Source of the DNA: an uncultured Bacteroidales bacterium
Lineage (GTDB): Bacteria; Bacteroidota; Bacteroidia; Bacteroidales; UBA932
NCBI GenBank assembly: GCA_944323825.1
Contig: CALUTY010000011.1
Location: forward strand, 1-64,000
Length of the DNA: 64,000 nucleotides
Direction of reading: 5' to 3'
Below the pieces are notes generated by a model. The model was not told the DNA's origin. It saw only the letters and a list, made by a program, of their open reading frames with translations, and did no database searches. The stretch's first letter is position 1; each line of letters begins with the position of its first letter. The translations under genes and the position numbers were made by a program. Positions 41,429 through 50,510 of this stretch are shown piece after piece.

Positions 41429-43126
41429 TTAATCCGAGACAGTCACTTCTCCGAGTTTCAGCCAGCCGTCCTCGGTATATTCCCCCTTTGCGGCTATCCT
41501 GATCCCTATCCTGTAGTCGCCGTTGTCCGGATCACCGAGCGCGAGGTCCACTATGCCGACGCACAGGTCGTAAGCTCCGACAGACACGCCTTCCGGAACG
41601 ATTTCAAGTTCGTAAGACGACCTTCCGCTGATCCAGTCATGAGGATGGGCGTTCCCGTCGAAAAATATGTTTTTCCCGATTATCTTTCCGGTATCAGTGT
41701 CCATAATCGCAAAAGCGACCTTGAACCTGTCCTGATACGGCTTTATATTGGTCGGGCAGTAGGCATGTCCGAGATTCAGCCAGCGGTGCTGTATCGTACA
41801 GGTGTTTCCGTTGCTGATCCTTGTCGGAACGGTCACCCTGTCAGGGTAAATCCTGTAGCAGTCTTCGTCAACGAATTTCTCCACCAGGTCGAAGGCATCG
41901 TTGAACCAGGACCAGGTCTCTCCCTGGGTATAGGAAGCGTCATAACGCAGGTCCATCATGTTCACGTAAGCACCGTGCATGTCGTCGTATTCACCCTGCC
42001 TGAGCTCCCTCGGTCCGTCATACTGGGTCAGATAATTCTTCGGATTGCCGTTTTCGTCATATCCGCCCTGGGTCACGATCCAGCCGCCTTCCCCGGCTAC
42101 CGGCACCTTATAGGTCCAGTTGGCGATGAATTTCTTCTCCCATGTGGCATAGCCGAATGATTCCGCCCTCATTCCGAATGCATCATGCCTCATGCAGAAC
42201 CCTTTCTCGATGGCGCTTGTCAGCATGCCTTCTGAATCGGGGCTGCCGCTTCCCTCACCCACGATGGTTCCTACCATCTTGTGGTAATTGGTGAAGCACG
42301 GAGTTTTCCTGAAAGCATTGATATAGGTGTCCGTCACCCAGTTGAATACCGGAATCTTCGGAGTCTCGTCTCCCGTGGAATAGATACAGGTATGGTACTC
42401 TCCCCATTTGCCCATTCCCAGGCCGCTGATGAAAGCCGTCTTTTCCGGATCATCGTACTCGGCGGCGAGCGCGTTTATGAATTTGGCATACTCTTCCTGG
42501 AAGATAGGGTCATCCGGATACGGCGACCAGTAGTGACGTGGCACGGAGCCGAGAGTAAAGTTGAAATATCCCTTGCCTGAAGCAGGGTCATCCTCGGTTC
42601 CGCCGGCCTCGGTACCGTATGCGGCATCCATCTTTTCCTTCACGAAATCCGGAGTACAGTTGGCATTCGCATCCCGGCTGTCGCACTTCAAGGTGAAGGC
42701 GAGTTTCAGCCCGCGCTCCTTCGCTCCTTCCTCGAAAAGCCTGAGACTGCGCGCAAGGGGATACTTGTCCTCATCTATCCCGTCCTGCCATATATACACT
42801 CCTTCTTCAGGATTGAAATCAGTCCAGGATCCGCGCAGGTAGATGACATTGCCGTAGTCGAAGACATTGACCGTCCCCTCGGAAGACTGGAAGTTTTCGT
42901 ATTCCCGCCAGAATCGGTCCACATCATCTATGAGAGGGACATATATCACCCACCCGCTGAGAGGATTGGGAATAAAGCCCGTACGGTTCGCCTTGAACGA
43001 GACCTCGACATTGCCTTCCGGGATATCTGCGGATCCGCTCCCGTCGTCCGGGACTGCCTTTTCACCGCAGGAAACGGCTATTGCCAACAACAAAAGTACT
43101 GACAGACGCTTTTGGATTTTCTTCAT
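41429..43126 (-). CDS. DUF4874/DUF4832-type lipoprotein, putative glycosidase (paralog 3)
   Basis: The protein has 565 residues and a lipoprotein signal (LLAIAVSC, Cys20). It has the same plan as the other two: NPLSGWVIYV at 54-63, 'NPEEGVYIW' near 105-113, Glu243 in GMGKWGEYH, 'RHDAFGM' at 313-319, Glu346 in VAGEGGW, 'VNMMDLR', and 'NLGHAYCPTNIKPY'. The middle segment 150-200 is the most divergent and replaces 'VVDGRDQG' with 'LKCDSRDANA', so the substrate may differ. It is the first enzyme gene after the SusCDE-like genes, beyond a hairpin at 43157-43193. Confidence 0.85.
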   Translation of the reverse strand: MKKIQKRLSVLLLLAIAVSCGEKAVPDDGSGSADIPEGNVEVSFKANRTGFIPNPLSGWVIYVPLIDDVDRFWREYENFQSSEGTVNVFDYGNVIYLRGSWTDFNPEEGVYIWQDGIDEDKYPLARSLRLFEEGAKERGLKLAFTLKCDSRDANANCTPDFVKEKMDAAYGTEAGGTEDDPASGKGYFNFTLGSVPRHYWSPYPDDPIFQEEYAKFINALAAEYDDPEKTAFISGLGMGKWGEYHTCIYSTGDETPKIPVFNWVTDTYINAFRKTPCFTNYHKMVGTIVGEGSGSPDSEGMLTSAIEKGFCMRHDAFGMRAESFGYATWEKKFIANWTYKVPVAGEGGWIVTQGGYDENGNPKNYLTQYDGPRELRQGEYDDMHGAYVNMMDLRYDASYTQGETWSWFNDAFDLVEKFVDEDCYRIYPDRVTVPTRISNGNTCTIQHRWLNLGHAYCPTNIKPYQDRFKVAFAIMDTDTGKIIGKNIFFDGNAHPHDWISGRSSYELEIVPEGVSVGAYDLCVGIVDLALGDPDNGDYRIGIRIAAKGEYTEDGWLKLGEVTVSD

Positions 43127-43156
43127 ATTCTATATTCTGCATTCTGGTATAATAAA

Positions 43157-43193
43157 GGGACGGCTGCGAAATCCAGATTCCGAGCCATCCCTC
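43157..43193 (-). terminator. Attenuator-like hairpin between SusE-like and enzyme genes
   Basis: Ten-base arms (43157-43166 and 43184-43193, one G-T pair) enclose a 17-base loop with further short pairing (AATC/GATT). On the minus strand TTTATTATA follows. It may end part of the transcripts after the binding-protein genes and so keep enzymes at lower levels. Confidence 0.5.
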
Positions 43194-43238
43194 GTTTTCG
43201 CTGTAAAAATACTGACCAGCTAAAGTCCGAACGGGGCC

Positions 43239-44603
43239 TTAGTCAACCCTGATACGGTTATTTCTGATGTCGATTGTGATCTTCTTGATGGTCACTGCAT
43301 TGGTAGGCCGCCATCTCTTGTTGCTGACCACAGCCTCCATCGGCATCCATGTGTTCATCTGCAGCTCTACGTCAGCCTCACGGCCAGGAGAGAATGCAGC
43401 CACACGGGAAGTGAAGTTCACTTCACTGTCCTTTTCAGGATCATCACCCGTGGTTCCCTTGTCCTCATATACGAAATGGCTGAGGAGTCTTCCGACCTTG
43501 ACACTGAAACCTGTAGTCGGGATACTGATAGTCGTTCCGTCTTCCCAGATGATTATCTGAGGATCAATCAGAGAAACCTTGAACTGCAGAGGATAGTTGG
43601 CTTTCCATCCGTCGGTACCGTTGTTGAGATAGAGATAGTATTCACCTTCCGTAATCTCTCTTGACAGTACCCTGTCGGAAGAGTATGCATAGTTGAACCT
43701 TACGGTTGCAGGCTCGAGCTTGTTCTTAGGAGAATAGAACTGTACGGTCTCGTTCTCCATGTCGATGATCACTCTCCAGTCACCTCCAGACGGAAGATTC
43801 CATGCAGGAAGCTCGTCGGCGTTACCGCTGTCCGGAATATCCAGCACCTTGGCGGCGTATGCCTCGGTAGGAGCCGGCTTGCCGTCCACCTGGTCGGCGT
43901 CAGGAACATTGACAGTCTCTCCGTCTGCAGGGCATATATAGAGAGTAGCGCCGTCCTGCTGTACAGGGATAGTCATCCTGCCTGCAGCCATCTCGAATTC
44001 GCCTGCGTAGATGTACTCATTCTCAGGGGTTATATCCATGGTATAGTTCATCGAAGGCATTATCTGGCGGACTGCATCACCGTCAAGGTTGACCCTGTCG
44101 GCCTCGAAGACATTCGGTCTGTATGGCTGGATGTCCACATCTACGGTCCTCACCTCCGGCATGACGAACTTGGATCCGCCCTCCCATTTGGCAATAACCT
44201 TGAAAGACAGCGTAGTGACTTCAGACGTGGATCTTACCCATTTGTCCACGATGTAGTTCTGGAGCTCCTCGGTAGTATAGGTCTTGGAGAACACTCCGTC
44301 ATCAGCGACCTCACGGATGACCGTAGATGCGCTGAACTGGTTCACCTTCAGGTCGAGCATCGTCACGTATGTAAGCACGTAGTCATCCGGCATCTCTCGG
44401 GCCGGTGTCCAGGTGAACGTAAGTGCCGGCTCGTTCAGAAGATCTTCTTCAAGTTCTATGCTCGTGGCCGAGGCTTCAAGAGTCATGGTCTCGTCGTTGT
44501 CGAGCATGTACGAGTTGTCATACTCGCTGTAGTCATCAGCACAGGAAGCAAGCCCTGTCACTGCAAGTGCAAATGCACCGAGATATAAAAGTATCTTTTT
44601 CAT
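43239..44603 (-). CDS. SusE/SusF-like glycan-binding lipoprotein
   Basis: The 454-residue protein starts at ATG 44603 (MKKILLYLGAFALAVTGLASC, Cys21). It begins with an acidic surface-export-like stretch (ADDYSEYDNSYMLDNDE), then an Ig-like SusE N-domain ('EPALTFTWTPAREMPDDYVL') and two or three beta-rich modules (GGDWRVIIDMENETVQFYSP; 'WMPMEAVVSNKRWRPTNAVT'). Its place directly after SusD supports a surface binding role for the PUL glycan. No enzymatic residues are evident. Confidence 0.8.
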   Translation of the reverse strand: MKKILLYLGAFALAVTGLASCADDYSEYDNSYMLDNDETMTLEASATSIELEEDLLNEPALTFTWTPAREMPDDYVLTYVTMLDLKVNQFSASTVIREVADDGVFSKTYTTEELQNYIVDKWVRSTSEVTTLSFKVIAKWEGGSKFVMPEVRTVDVDIQPYRPNVFEADRVNLDGDAVRQIMPSMNYTMDITPENEYIYAGEFEMAAGRMTIPVQQDGATLYICPADGETVNVPDADQVDGKPAPTEAYAAKVLDIPDSGNADELPAWNLPSGGDWRVIIDMENETVQFYSPKNKLEPATVRFNYAYSSDRVLSREITEGEYYLYLNNGTDGWKANYPLQFKVSLIDPQIIIWEDGTTISIPTTGFSVKVGRLLSHFVYEDKGTTGDDPEKDSEVNFTSRVAAFSPGREADVELQMNTWMPMEAVVSNKRWRPTNAVTIKKITIDIRNNRIRVD

Positions 44604-44629
44604 AATGACTTTCAGATTAAATTTCACTG

Positions 44630-46624
44630 TTACCAGCCCGGAAGCTGCCTGAGGTTAGGATTCCTGTCTATGTCATCCTGAGGCACCGGCCACCAGTAGC
44701 TGAGGAAGACACGGGTCTGATACTGGGTACGGACATAGAACTTGTCCTTGGTTGATGCATCCATGTTCATTCCGTAGAACGGTCCGTTGAGCTCGGTCTC
44801 GGCGAGTTTCCAGCGGCGGAGATCCTGCCAGTTCAGACCGCCCTCGCAGTTGAGCTCAATCCTGCGCTCCCTGCGGATAAGGTCACGGACAGTAAGGTTA
44901 GCCTTGGCTGCAGCGGCGTCGATATCGCCGAGTTCGGAGCCTGCGCTGTACTCAGGTATACCGGCCCTGCGGCGTATCTTGTTGAGATTTTCCATGATCT
45001 CGAGCTTGTAGTTATCGTACTCGCCTATACCATCGGATACGCTGTATTCGTAGAGACACTCCGCGTATGCAAGATATGCCTCGGCAAGACGGTAAATGGC
45101 GCCATGACGCTTGTTGAACTGACCTGAGGACGAGCTTCCGAGATAGTCAGGGGCAATCCTCTTCTTCATCAGATACCCGGCTGTCGGATAATCCGATCCG
45201 TCCTTTCCGTCTTCCTGTGCCACGAAGAAATTGGCACGCTTCTTATCACTCGGATTGGCTTCCGTCTTATCCTTGTGTGTCTTTGCCCAGTTGTATGACT
45301 CATTGTACATCACGGAGATGTAGAAACGAGGCTCGCGGTTGCAATACATGTTGTAGGTACCTTTCTCGGTAATGATGCAGTCGGTCATGCCGGAGACGCC
45401 GTTAGGGTCATTATAGAAATACCTGGTCTTGGCAGTCATGTCGGCCGATGAATAGTCGCTCTCGGCAGGTGCCTGTCCGAATGCGGCTTCGGTATATCCG
45501 GAATCTTCATTGATTACAGGAGAACCGTCGGCATTGTGACCCGAGATGGCCACCTTGCCGTTTGCCATGAAGAAAGCGTCCACCAAGTCCTGGGTAACGC
45601 CGACCACTCCGGCCTGGGACTGTATGCTCCTTGGAGCAGCCTTCATGTCCAGCCAGCCTGCACCGTCCTCGGTACGCGGCATGATAAGCTCGTAGTTGCC
45701 TTCACTTCTGCGGAGCATCAAAGCGCCGAAATAGCTCATGTACGGGTCAGGCTGACCTTCTACGGCATCAGCCTCGTACAGCTCATAGCCGTTGGCTTCC
45801 GCCATGTCGATAAGTTCCTTGTTGGCATCGGCGGCAAGTTTCCACCTGTACGGATCGTACTGGGTCGTGAATATCTGTTCACCGTCGCAGTTCACCATTC
45901 CGGCCATGTCCGGATTTCCGTTCACGAGCGGGCTTGCGGCAAATGTCAGAAGCCTTGCACGCATGGCCAGAGCCCAGAGGGATGTGGCACGTCCGTAGTC
46001 GTTCGCCTGGTCGGAATAAGTAAGAGGAAGCAGTTTGGAAACTTCTTCAAGCTCTTCGGCAGCCCAGTCGACCACTTCGTAGAACGGACGCTGCTTGATC
46101 ATAAGGTCTTCCGCATTGGTTGTAGGCGCAGCTTCGTCAATGATAGGAACGGCGCCGTAGGTCATCACGAGAAGTGAGTGGAAATAGGCGATGAAAAAGC
46201 GGCACTCGGCCTTCATGATATCTATGTCCTTCTGGGATACATCCGTAAGAGGATGGGCCTTCTCTATGAAGATATATGCGGAACGGATACGCTTAGGAAG
46301 GTCGGACCAGAAATTGATGACCTGTCCGTTGCTCGGAGTCCAGTTTCCTGTCTGGTAGTTGCAGATACTGTTGCCGACGGAAATCCAGTCTGCAGGAGTC
46401 GTACAGTCCTTGCCTATCATATCCCAGTTCGAGTCACCGTAGAACTGAGGGATACCGTCGTAGATGTAAGCAAGCCATCTGTCCAGGTTCTTGCTGTTCT
46501 CGAACGCTGACTCTATGTCGAGCTGATCGTCAGGTCTCTTGTCCAGATAGTCCGAACATCCCGAGAAGAGAGGCAAGACAGCGGCCAGCATTATCAAAAT
46601 AATCCTATTTTTCATGATTTTCAT
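44630..46624 (-). CDS. susD: SusD/RagB glycan-binding lipoprotein
   Basis: The protein has 664 residues (ATG 46624; MKNRIILIM at 46615 also fits) with a lipoprotein signal ending at SGCSDYLDKRPDDQLD, a classic SusD start. TPR-like helices and the C-terminal RagB domain follow ('ERRIELNCEGGLNWQDLRRW' and 'YWPVPQDDIDRNPNLRQLPGW'-type ending). It caps the SusC barrel and holds the glycan at the cell surface. It lies 9 bases after SusC. Confidence 0.95.
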   Translation of the reverse strand: MKIMKNRIILIMLAAVLPLFSGCSDYLDKRPDDQLDIESAFENSKNLDRWLAYIYDGIPQFYGDSNWDMIGKDCTTPADWISVGNSICNYQTGNWTPSNGQVINFWSDLPKRIRSAYIFIEKAHPLTDVSQKDIDIMKAECRFFIAYFHSLLVMTYGAVPIIDEAAPTTNAEDLMIKQRPFYEVVDWAAEELEEVSKLLPLTYSDQANDYGRATSLWALAMRARLLTFAASPLVNGNPDMAGMVNCDGEQIFTTQYDPYRWKLAADANKELIDMAEANGYELYEADAVEGQPDPYMSYFGALMLRRSEGNYELIMPRTEDGAGWLDMKAAPRSIQSQAGVVGVTQDLVDAFFMANGKVAISGHNADGSPVINEDSGYTEAAFGQAPAESDYSSADMTAKTRYFYNDPNGVSGMTDCIITEKGTYNMYCNREPRFYISVMYNESYNWAKTHKDKTEANPSDKKRANFFVAQEDGKDGSDYPTAGYLMKKRIAPDYLGSSSSGQFNKRHGAIYRLAEAYLAYAECLYEYSVSDGIGEYDNYKLEIMENLNKIRRRAGIPEYSAGSELGDIDAAAAKANLTVRDLIRRERRIELNCEGGLNWQDLRRWKLAETELNGPFYGMNMDASTKDKFYVRTQYQTRVFLSYWWPVPQDDIDRNPNLRQLPGW

Positions 46625-46633
46625 ATATTTCGT

Positions 46634-49600
46634 TTAGAATTTGAATTCAACACCTGCAGAGAATGATCTCATGAGTGGATAGCGTCCTCCGTCTGCAGAC
46701 TTAAGCTCAGGATCCCAAAGCTTGAAGTCGGAGAAGGTCAGGACGTTCGTTCCTCTGACGAACACGCGTGCACCTGAAAGGAACGACCTGTCGGCCCACC
46801 TCTGAGGAATCGACCATCCGAGCTCGATGTTCTTGAGTCTGAGGTAGCTCATGTTCTTCAGCCACCATGAACAAGCCACGCCGTTGTTCGTGTTAGGCCC
46901 GTAGGAAAGACGAGGATAGAAAACATCCTGGCTCGGATTGTCCACTGTCCAGCGGTCCTCGTAGTTGCTGAATACGTTGTAGTATCCGCCGGTATCGTAT
47001 CCCGGGATGATATTCTGGGACATGAGTCTCCACATCCTGCCGGTACCCTGGAAAAGGACACCGAAGTCGAAGCCCTTCCATGCGAGGTTGAGACCGAAAC
47101 CATATACGATTTCCGGATCTTCAGTACCTCCGATAGGAGACTGGTCGTATATGTCTATCTTGCCGTCGCCGTTGACGTCCTTGTGCTTGATGTCTCCCGG
47201 ACGGATGTCAGTCGACAGGGTATTTCTCGGGAGGCCGTCACGGAGCGTGCCGTCCGGATTGAAGTCAGCTTCAGTGTAGAGGCCTTCATCGATGTAGCCG
47301 AATATCTGTCCTACAGGATGCCCGGTCTTGGCCCTGTTCGTGCCTACTACTGTTGCCGGCTCGTCCATCTCGACGATTTCATTGTGGGCGTATGTGAATG
47401 TTCCCATAAAGCCTACGAAGAGACCGTTGCGGAACTGCTTGCGGAGGTTCAGGGTCACTTCGGCACCATGGTTCTTAACCTTTCCGAAGTTCTGCCAAGG
47501 AGCCTTGATGAAACCTGCCGTAAGAGGAATCGAAGAACGTTCCATGAAGATGTTGTTTCTTCTCTCGTCGAAGAGGTCTACGGACATGTCGAATACACCG
47601 TCGAAGAGGCCGAGTTCGAAACCGATGTTGGCCTTGTTGACCTTCTCCCATGTCAGGTCCGGAACGCCGAAGTCACCTTCAGCCATACCTGTGACGCCAT
47701 AGCCGCTGTCCATACCCCACTTGTACATGTTGAGAGTGTCGTAGTCGTCGGTAATGGTGGAAAGATAGGCGAAACGACGGCCGCTGAGGGACGCGTTACC
47801 CGTCTGTCCGTATGAGGCGCGGATCTTCAGGTTGGTGATCACGTTCCTGACCGGTGCCATGAACGGCTCTTCAGAGATGACCCATCCGATTGCTCCCGAA
47901 GGGAAGAAACCGTAACGTTTGCCCGGAGCGAAGTTCTCGGATCCGTTGTAACCGAAGTTGAATTCGGCCACATACCTGTTATCGAACGTATAGGCAGCCC
48001 TACCTGCTATACCCTGGTTACGGTATGGGAGCTTGTCTCCTTTATCATAGTTGCTTCTCTGGGCAAGGAGCATTCCTGAAACCGAGTGCTTGCCGCCGAA
48101 TGTCCTGTCGTAGTTGACGGCAAGTTCCAGATAGAGTCTCCTGTTTCCGTATTCTCCTGAAACTGAATGCCCGAGGGTGTTGCTTCCGACCGACGAACGG
48201 CTGAGTACGAGAGTACCGTCTTCGTTTCTCTGTCTTGTAGGATTGTAGAGGTCAGGAGAAGTGGAACGTTTCACCGTACCTGAAGAATAGCGGTCGAACG
48301 AGAATGTTCCCTTTATCTTGAGGCCCTTGGTAAGGAACTTGAGATCCTGCTCGAGAGAAAAGAGGGTCTCGATCTTGGATTCGCTCTTGTTCTGGTAACC
48401 CATCTGTGTAGCCAGTGCCCATACGTTGCCTTCCGCGCCTGCAGGAATCTCACCTGTGGAATAACGTACCGGATAGTCGAACGGCACTGCCTTGAAGGCC
48501 TTGTTGAATATGGTCTCGACACTCTGGGTAGTCGAGTTCCTGTCCTGGAGGTATCCGCCGATATTCACACGGAATTTGGTAGTCTTGGTGATATTGATGT
48601 CCACATTGGAACGGACGTTATATCTCTGGAGCTTGATGGACGGGTCCCATTCGCGGCTCGGGTCACGGGTAAGGATACCCTGTTCGTTGTAGAACGCTGC
48701 CACGAGGGAGTAGGTCAGGATGTTGTTACCTCCGGACACTTCGGCAGTCACACGCTGGTTGGATGCCCAGTCCTTGGTGATGGCGTCGATCCAGTCTACA
48801 TCCGGATAAAGGTCAGGGTCATAGCCGGCACGCGTCTTGGCGATACGGTCCGTATACATCGGGCTCATGCCTTCGTCCACACGGATGTCGTCGAGGAGCT
48901 GCATGTAGTCGGCTGCTCCGATATAGTCCGGAAGCTTAACCGGCTGCGTGCCTGCAAACTCGGCCTTGATGGTAACTCTCGGCTTTCCGATTTCTCCCCT
49001 CTTGGTATTGATGAGGATGACACCGTTGGCACCGCGGACTCCGTACACTGCACTTGCAGCCGCATCCTTGAGGACAGAGAATGACTCGATTTCCTCCGGG
49101 TCGATGTTGTCGATATCACGCTCGATACCGTCGACAAGCACGAGAGGGTCACGTCCCGTATCCTGGAAAGTGGAGATACCACGAATCCAGAATGTGGATT
49201 CGTCATAGCCAGGCTCTCCGGAGCGCTGTACCGCAAGGACTCCGGCTACCGTACCGGCAAGATTGTTACTGAGTGAACGGGAAGTACCGACTTTCAGCTT
49301 GTCAGGCTCGATGGCCGCGATGGAAGCGACCACTGACTCCTTCTTCTGCTGGCCGTATGCAACCACGACCGCATCTTCCAGCTGTCCGATGTCCTCGACC
49401 ATGGTCACATTGACGACCCTGCGGTTCCCGACCTGGATGTCCTGCGGAAGGAATCCGATATAGCTGTAAGTCAGCACAGCCCATCTGTCAGGCACTGTAA
49501 TCTCATAGTTTCCGTCAATGTCAGTGATGGCATGCACCTCAGTGTTGCCCTTCAGGATGATGGTGGCTCCCGGAAGAGGCTCTCCCTTGTCATCGGCCAC

Positions 49601-49816
49601 ATTTCCGACGACATGTATCTGCGCAGAAGATGCAGAACGTCCGGATGTTGATGTCGGGTCCGTCTGAACCTCCTGATTTCCTTGGAAGGCCGGATCCGCC
49701 TTGCGCCCCGGCTTTCCGTCTGCCGAAAACGAGGCAAGAAGCCCGAATGCTGCGAGCATCATGCACCATTTCGACATGGCATTTAAAATAGGGTTACATA
49801 TCATAATAGAAGTCAT
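46634..49816 (-). CDS. susC: SusC/RagA TonB-dependent glycan transporter
   Basis: The protein has up to 1060 residues. Starts at 49816, 49804 or 49777 are possible; the last gives the tightest signal peptide (MSKWCMMLAAFGLLASFSADG). CarboxypepD_reg domain at about 67-145 (GNVADDKGEPLPGATIILKG), TonB box region 'LEDAVVVAYG', plug at about 165-300 (NLAGTVAGVLAVQRSGEPGY, 'AASAVYGVRGANGVILINTK'), and a barrel ending in 'RSFSAGVEFKF'. It imports oligosaccharide into the periplasm. As first gene of the PUL it should have the main promoter in the 0.7-kb leader region. Confidence 0.95.
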   Translation of the reverse strand: MTSIMICNPILNAMSKWCMMLAAFGLLASFSADGKPGRKADPAFQGNQEVQTDPTSTSGRSASSAQIHVVGNVADDKGEPLPGATIILKGNTEVHAITDIDGNYEITVPDRWAVLTYSYIGFLPQDIQVGNRRVVNVTMVEDIGQLEDAVVVAYGQQKKESVVASIAAIEPDKLKVGTSRSLSNNLAGTVAGVLAVQRSGEPGYDESTFWIRGISTFQDTGRDPLVLVDGIERDIDNIDPEEIESFSVLKDAAASAVYGVRGANGVILINTKRGEIGKPRVTIKAEFAGTQPVKLPDYIGAADYMQLLDDIRVDEGMSPMYTDRIAKTRAGYDPDLYPDVDWIDAITKDWASNQRVTAEVSGGNNILTYSLVAAFYNEQGILTRDPSREWDPSIKLQRYNVRSNVDINITKTTKFRVNIGGYLQDRNSTTQSVETIFNKAFKAVPFDYPVRYSTGEIPAGAEGNVWALATQMGYQNKSESKIETLFSLEQDLKFLTKGLKIKGTFSFDRYSSGTVKRSTSPDLYNPTRQRNEDGTLVLSRSSVGSNTLGHSVSGEYGNRRLYLELAVNYDRTFGGKHSVSGMLLAQRSNYDKGDKLPYRNQGIAGRAAYTFDNRYVAEFNFGYNGSENFAPGKRYGFFPSGAIGWVISEEPFMAPVRNVITNLKIRASYGQTGNASLSGRRFAYLSTITDDYDTLNMYKWGMDSGYGVTGMAEGDFGVPDLTWEKVNKANIGFELGLFDGVFDMSVDLFDERRNNIFMERSSIPLTAGFIKAPWQNFGKVKNHGAEVTLNLRKQFRNGLFVGFMGTFTYAHNEIVEMDEPATVVGTNRAKTGHPVGQIFGYIDEGLYTEADFNPDGTLRDGLPRNTLSTDIRPGDIKHKDVNGDGKIDIYDQSPIGGTEDPEIVYGFGLNLAWKGFDFGVLFQGTGRMWRLMSQNIIPGYDTGGYYNVFSNYEDRWTVDNPSQDVFYPRLSYGPNTNNGVACSWWLKNMSYLRLKNIELGWSIPQRWADRSFLSGARVFVRGTNVLTFSDFKLWDPELKSADGGRYPLMRSFSAGVEFKF

Positions 49817-50510
49817 TAAGTTTTATGTGTTCGTATGATGACTGAGCAATGAAAGAAAGACACGACACCTGCAACCTCCCTATCCGGTACAGCAAATACT
49901 GCACGGCATGAAAAAGCCGTCCGCAGATGCCAGACAGACAAATGCAGACAAGTCCGTACAAAATACGGAAGATGTCTGAAGACAATGCAGCCCAGGAATT
50001 ACCGGAAAAACTCCGGGACAATGAGATATGATTGGACAGGAAATCCTTTCGGCAGAAAGAATCTATGCCGCAAGACCGGAGCCCGATGACAATATCATAC
50101 CCCCCCCCGTAAAGAGCCGTCCGGCAGCCATCAACTGTCCGGGCGGTGTCAGAAATCATTCTGATGTTTAAAAGACTATTTTTGAATGCAGTCATTGTGT
50201 GGATATGTGGCTTTTTGTGCATTGCACAACTTATTCTGCCGAGAAAGAGCCATATAAACCAGATTACGGACAACAAGTCATGGATTTATATCCCCTCTCT
50301 CCATACTGTGCTCGCACACAAACGCCACAAAAATACATATTATTTTTGAAATGGCAACATTTGTCAGAAAAAATCCACAGCCGCTTGGGAAATCTCTTGA
50401 AGCGGCTGCGGAAATATAGTATACCTGAATACAATTCACAAATATGTCAAAAATATAAAATATAGGCATTTTGCACAATGCTCCCTAAGGGCATAGAGGG
50501 CAAGCGGAGG
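49817..50510. other. 694-base gene-free gap upstream of the PUL susC
   Basis: The gap separates susC from the 3' end of feoAB. I see no convincing gene. It holds a run of nine C at 50100-50108, a hairpin near 50117-50146 (CCGTCCGG / CCGGGCGG), and the -7 candidate at 50328-50335. If that promoter is used, the susC transcript has a leader of about 500 bases. Confidence 0.6.
50328..50335 (-). promoter_or_regulatory. Candidate -7 box for the PUL susC transcript
   Basis: The minus strand reads TATTTTTG (50335-50328), matching TAnnTTTG. GTTG at 50358-50355 lies 19 bases upstream as a partial -33. The surrounding AT-richness makes chance matches likely. Confidence 0.35.

Noticed and set aside
41216..42160. 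A 314-codon plus-strand frame over the DUF4832 genes
   Set aside because: Shadow of two strong lipoprotein genes on the other strand; no domain or start signals.
49794..50276. A 160-codon minus-strand frame upstream of susC
   Set aside because: It runs through the C9 tract and the leader, overlaps the susC start, and its translation has no family resemblance and biased residues typical of non-coding DNA.
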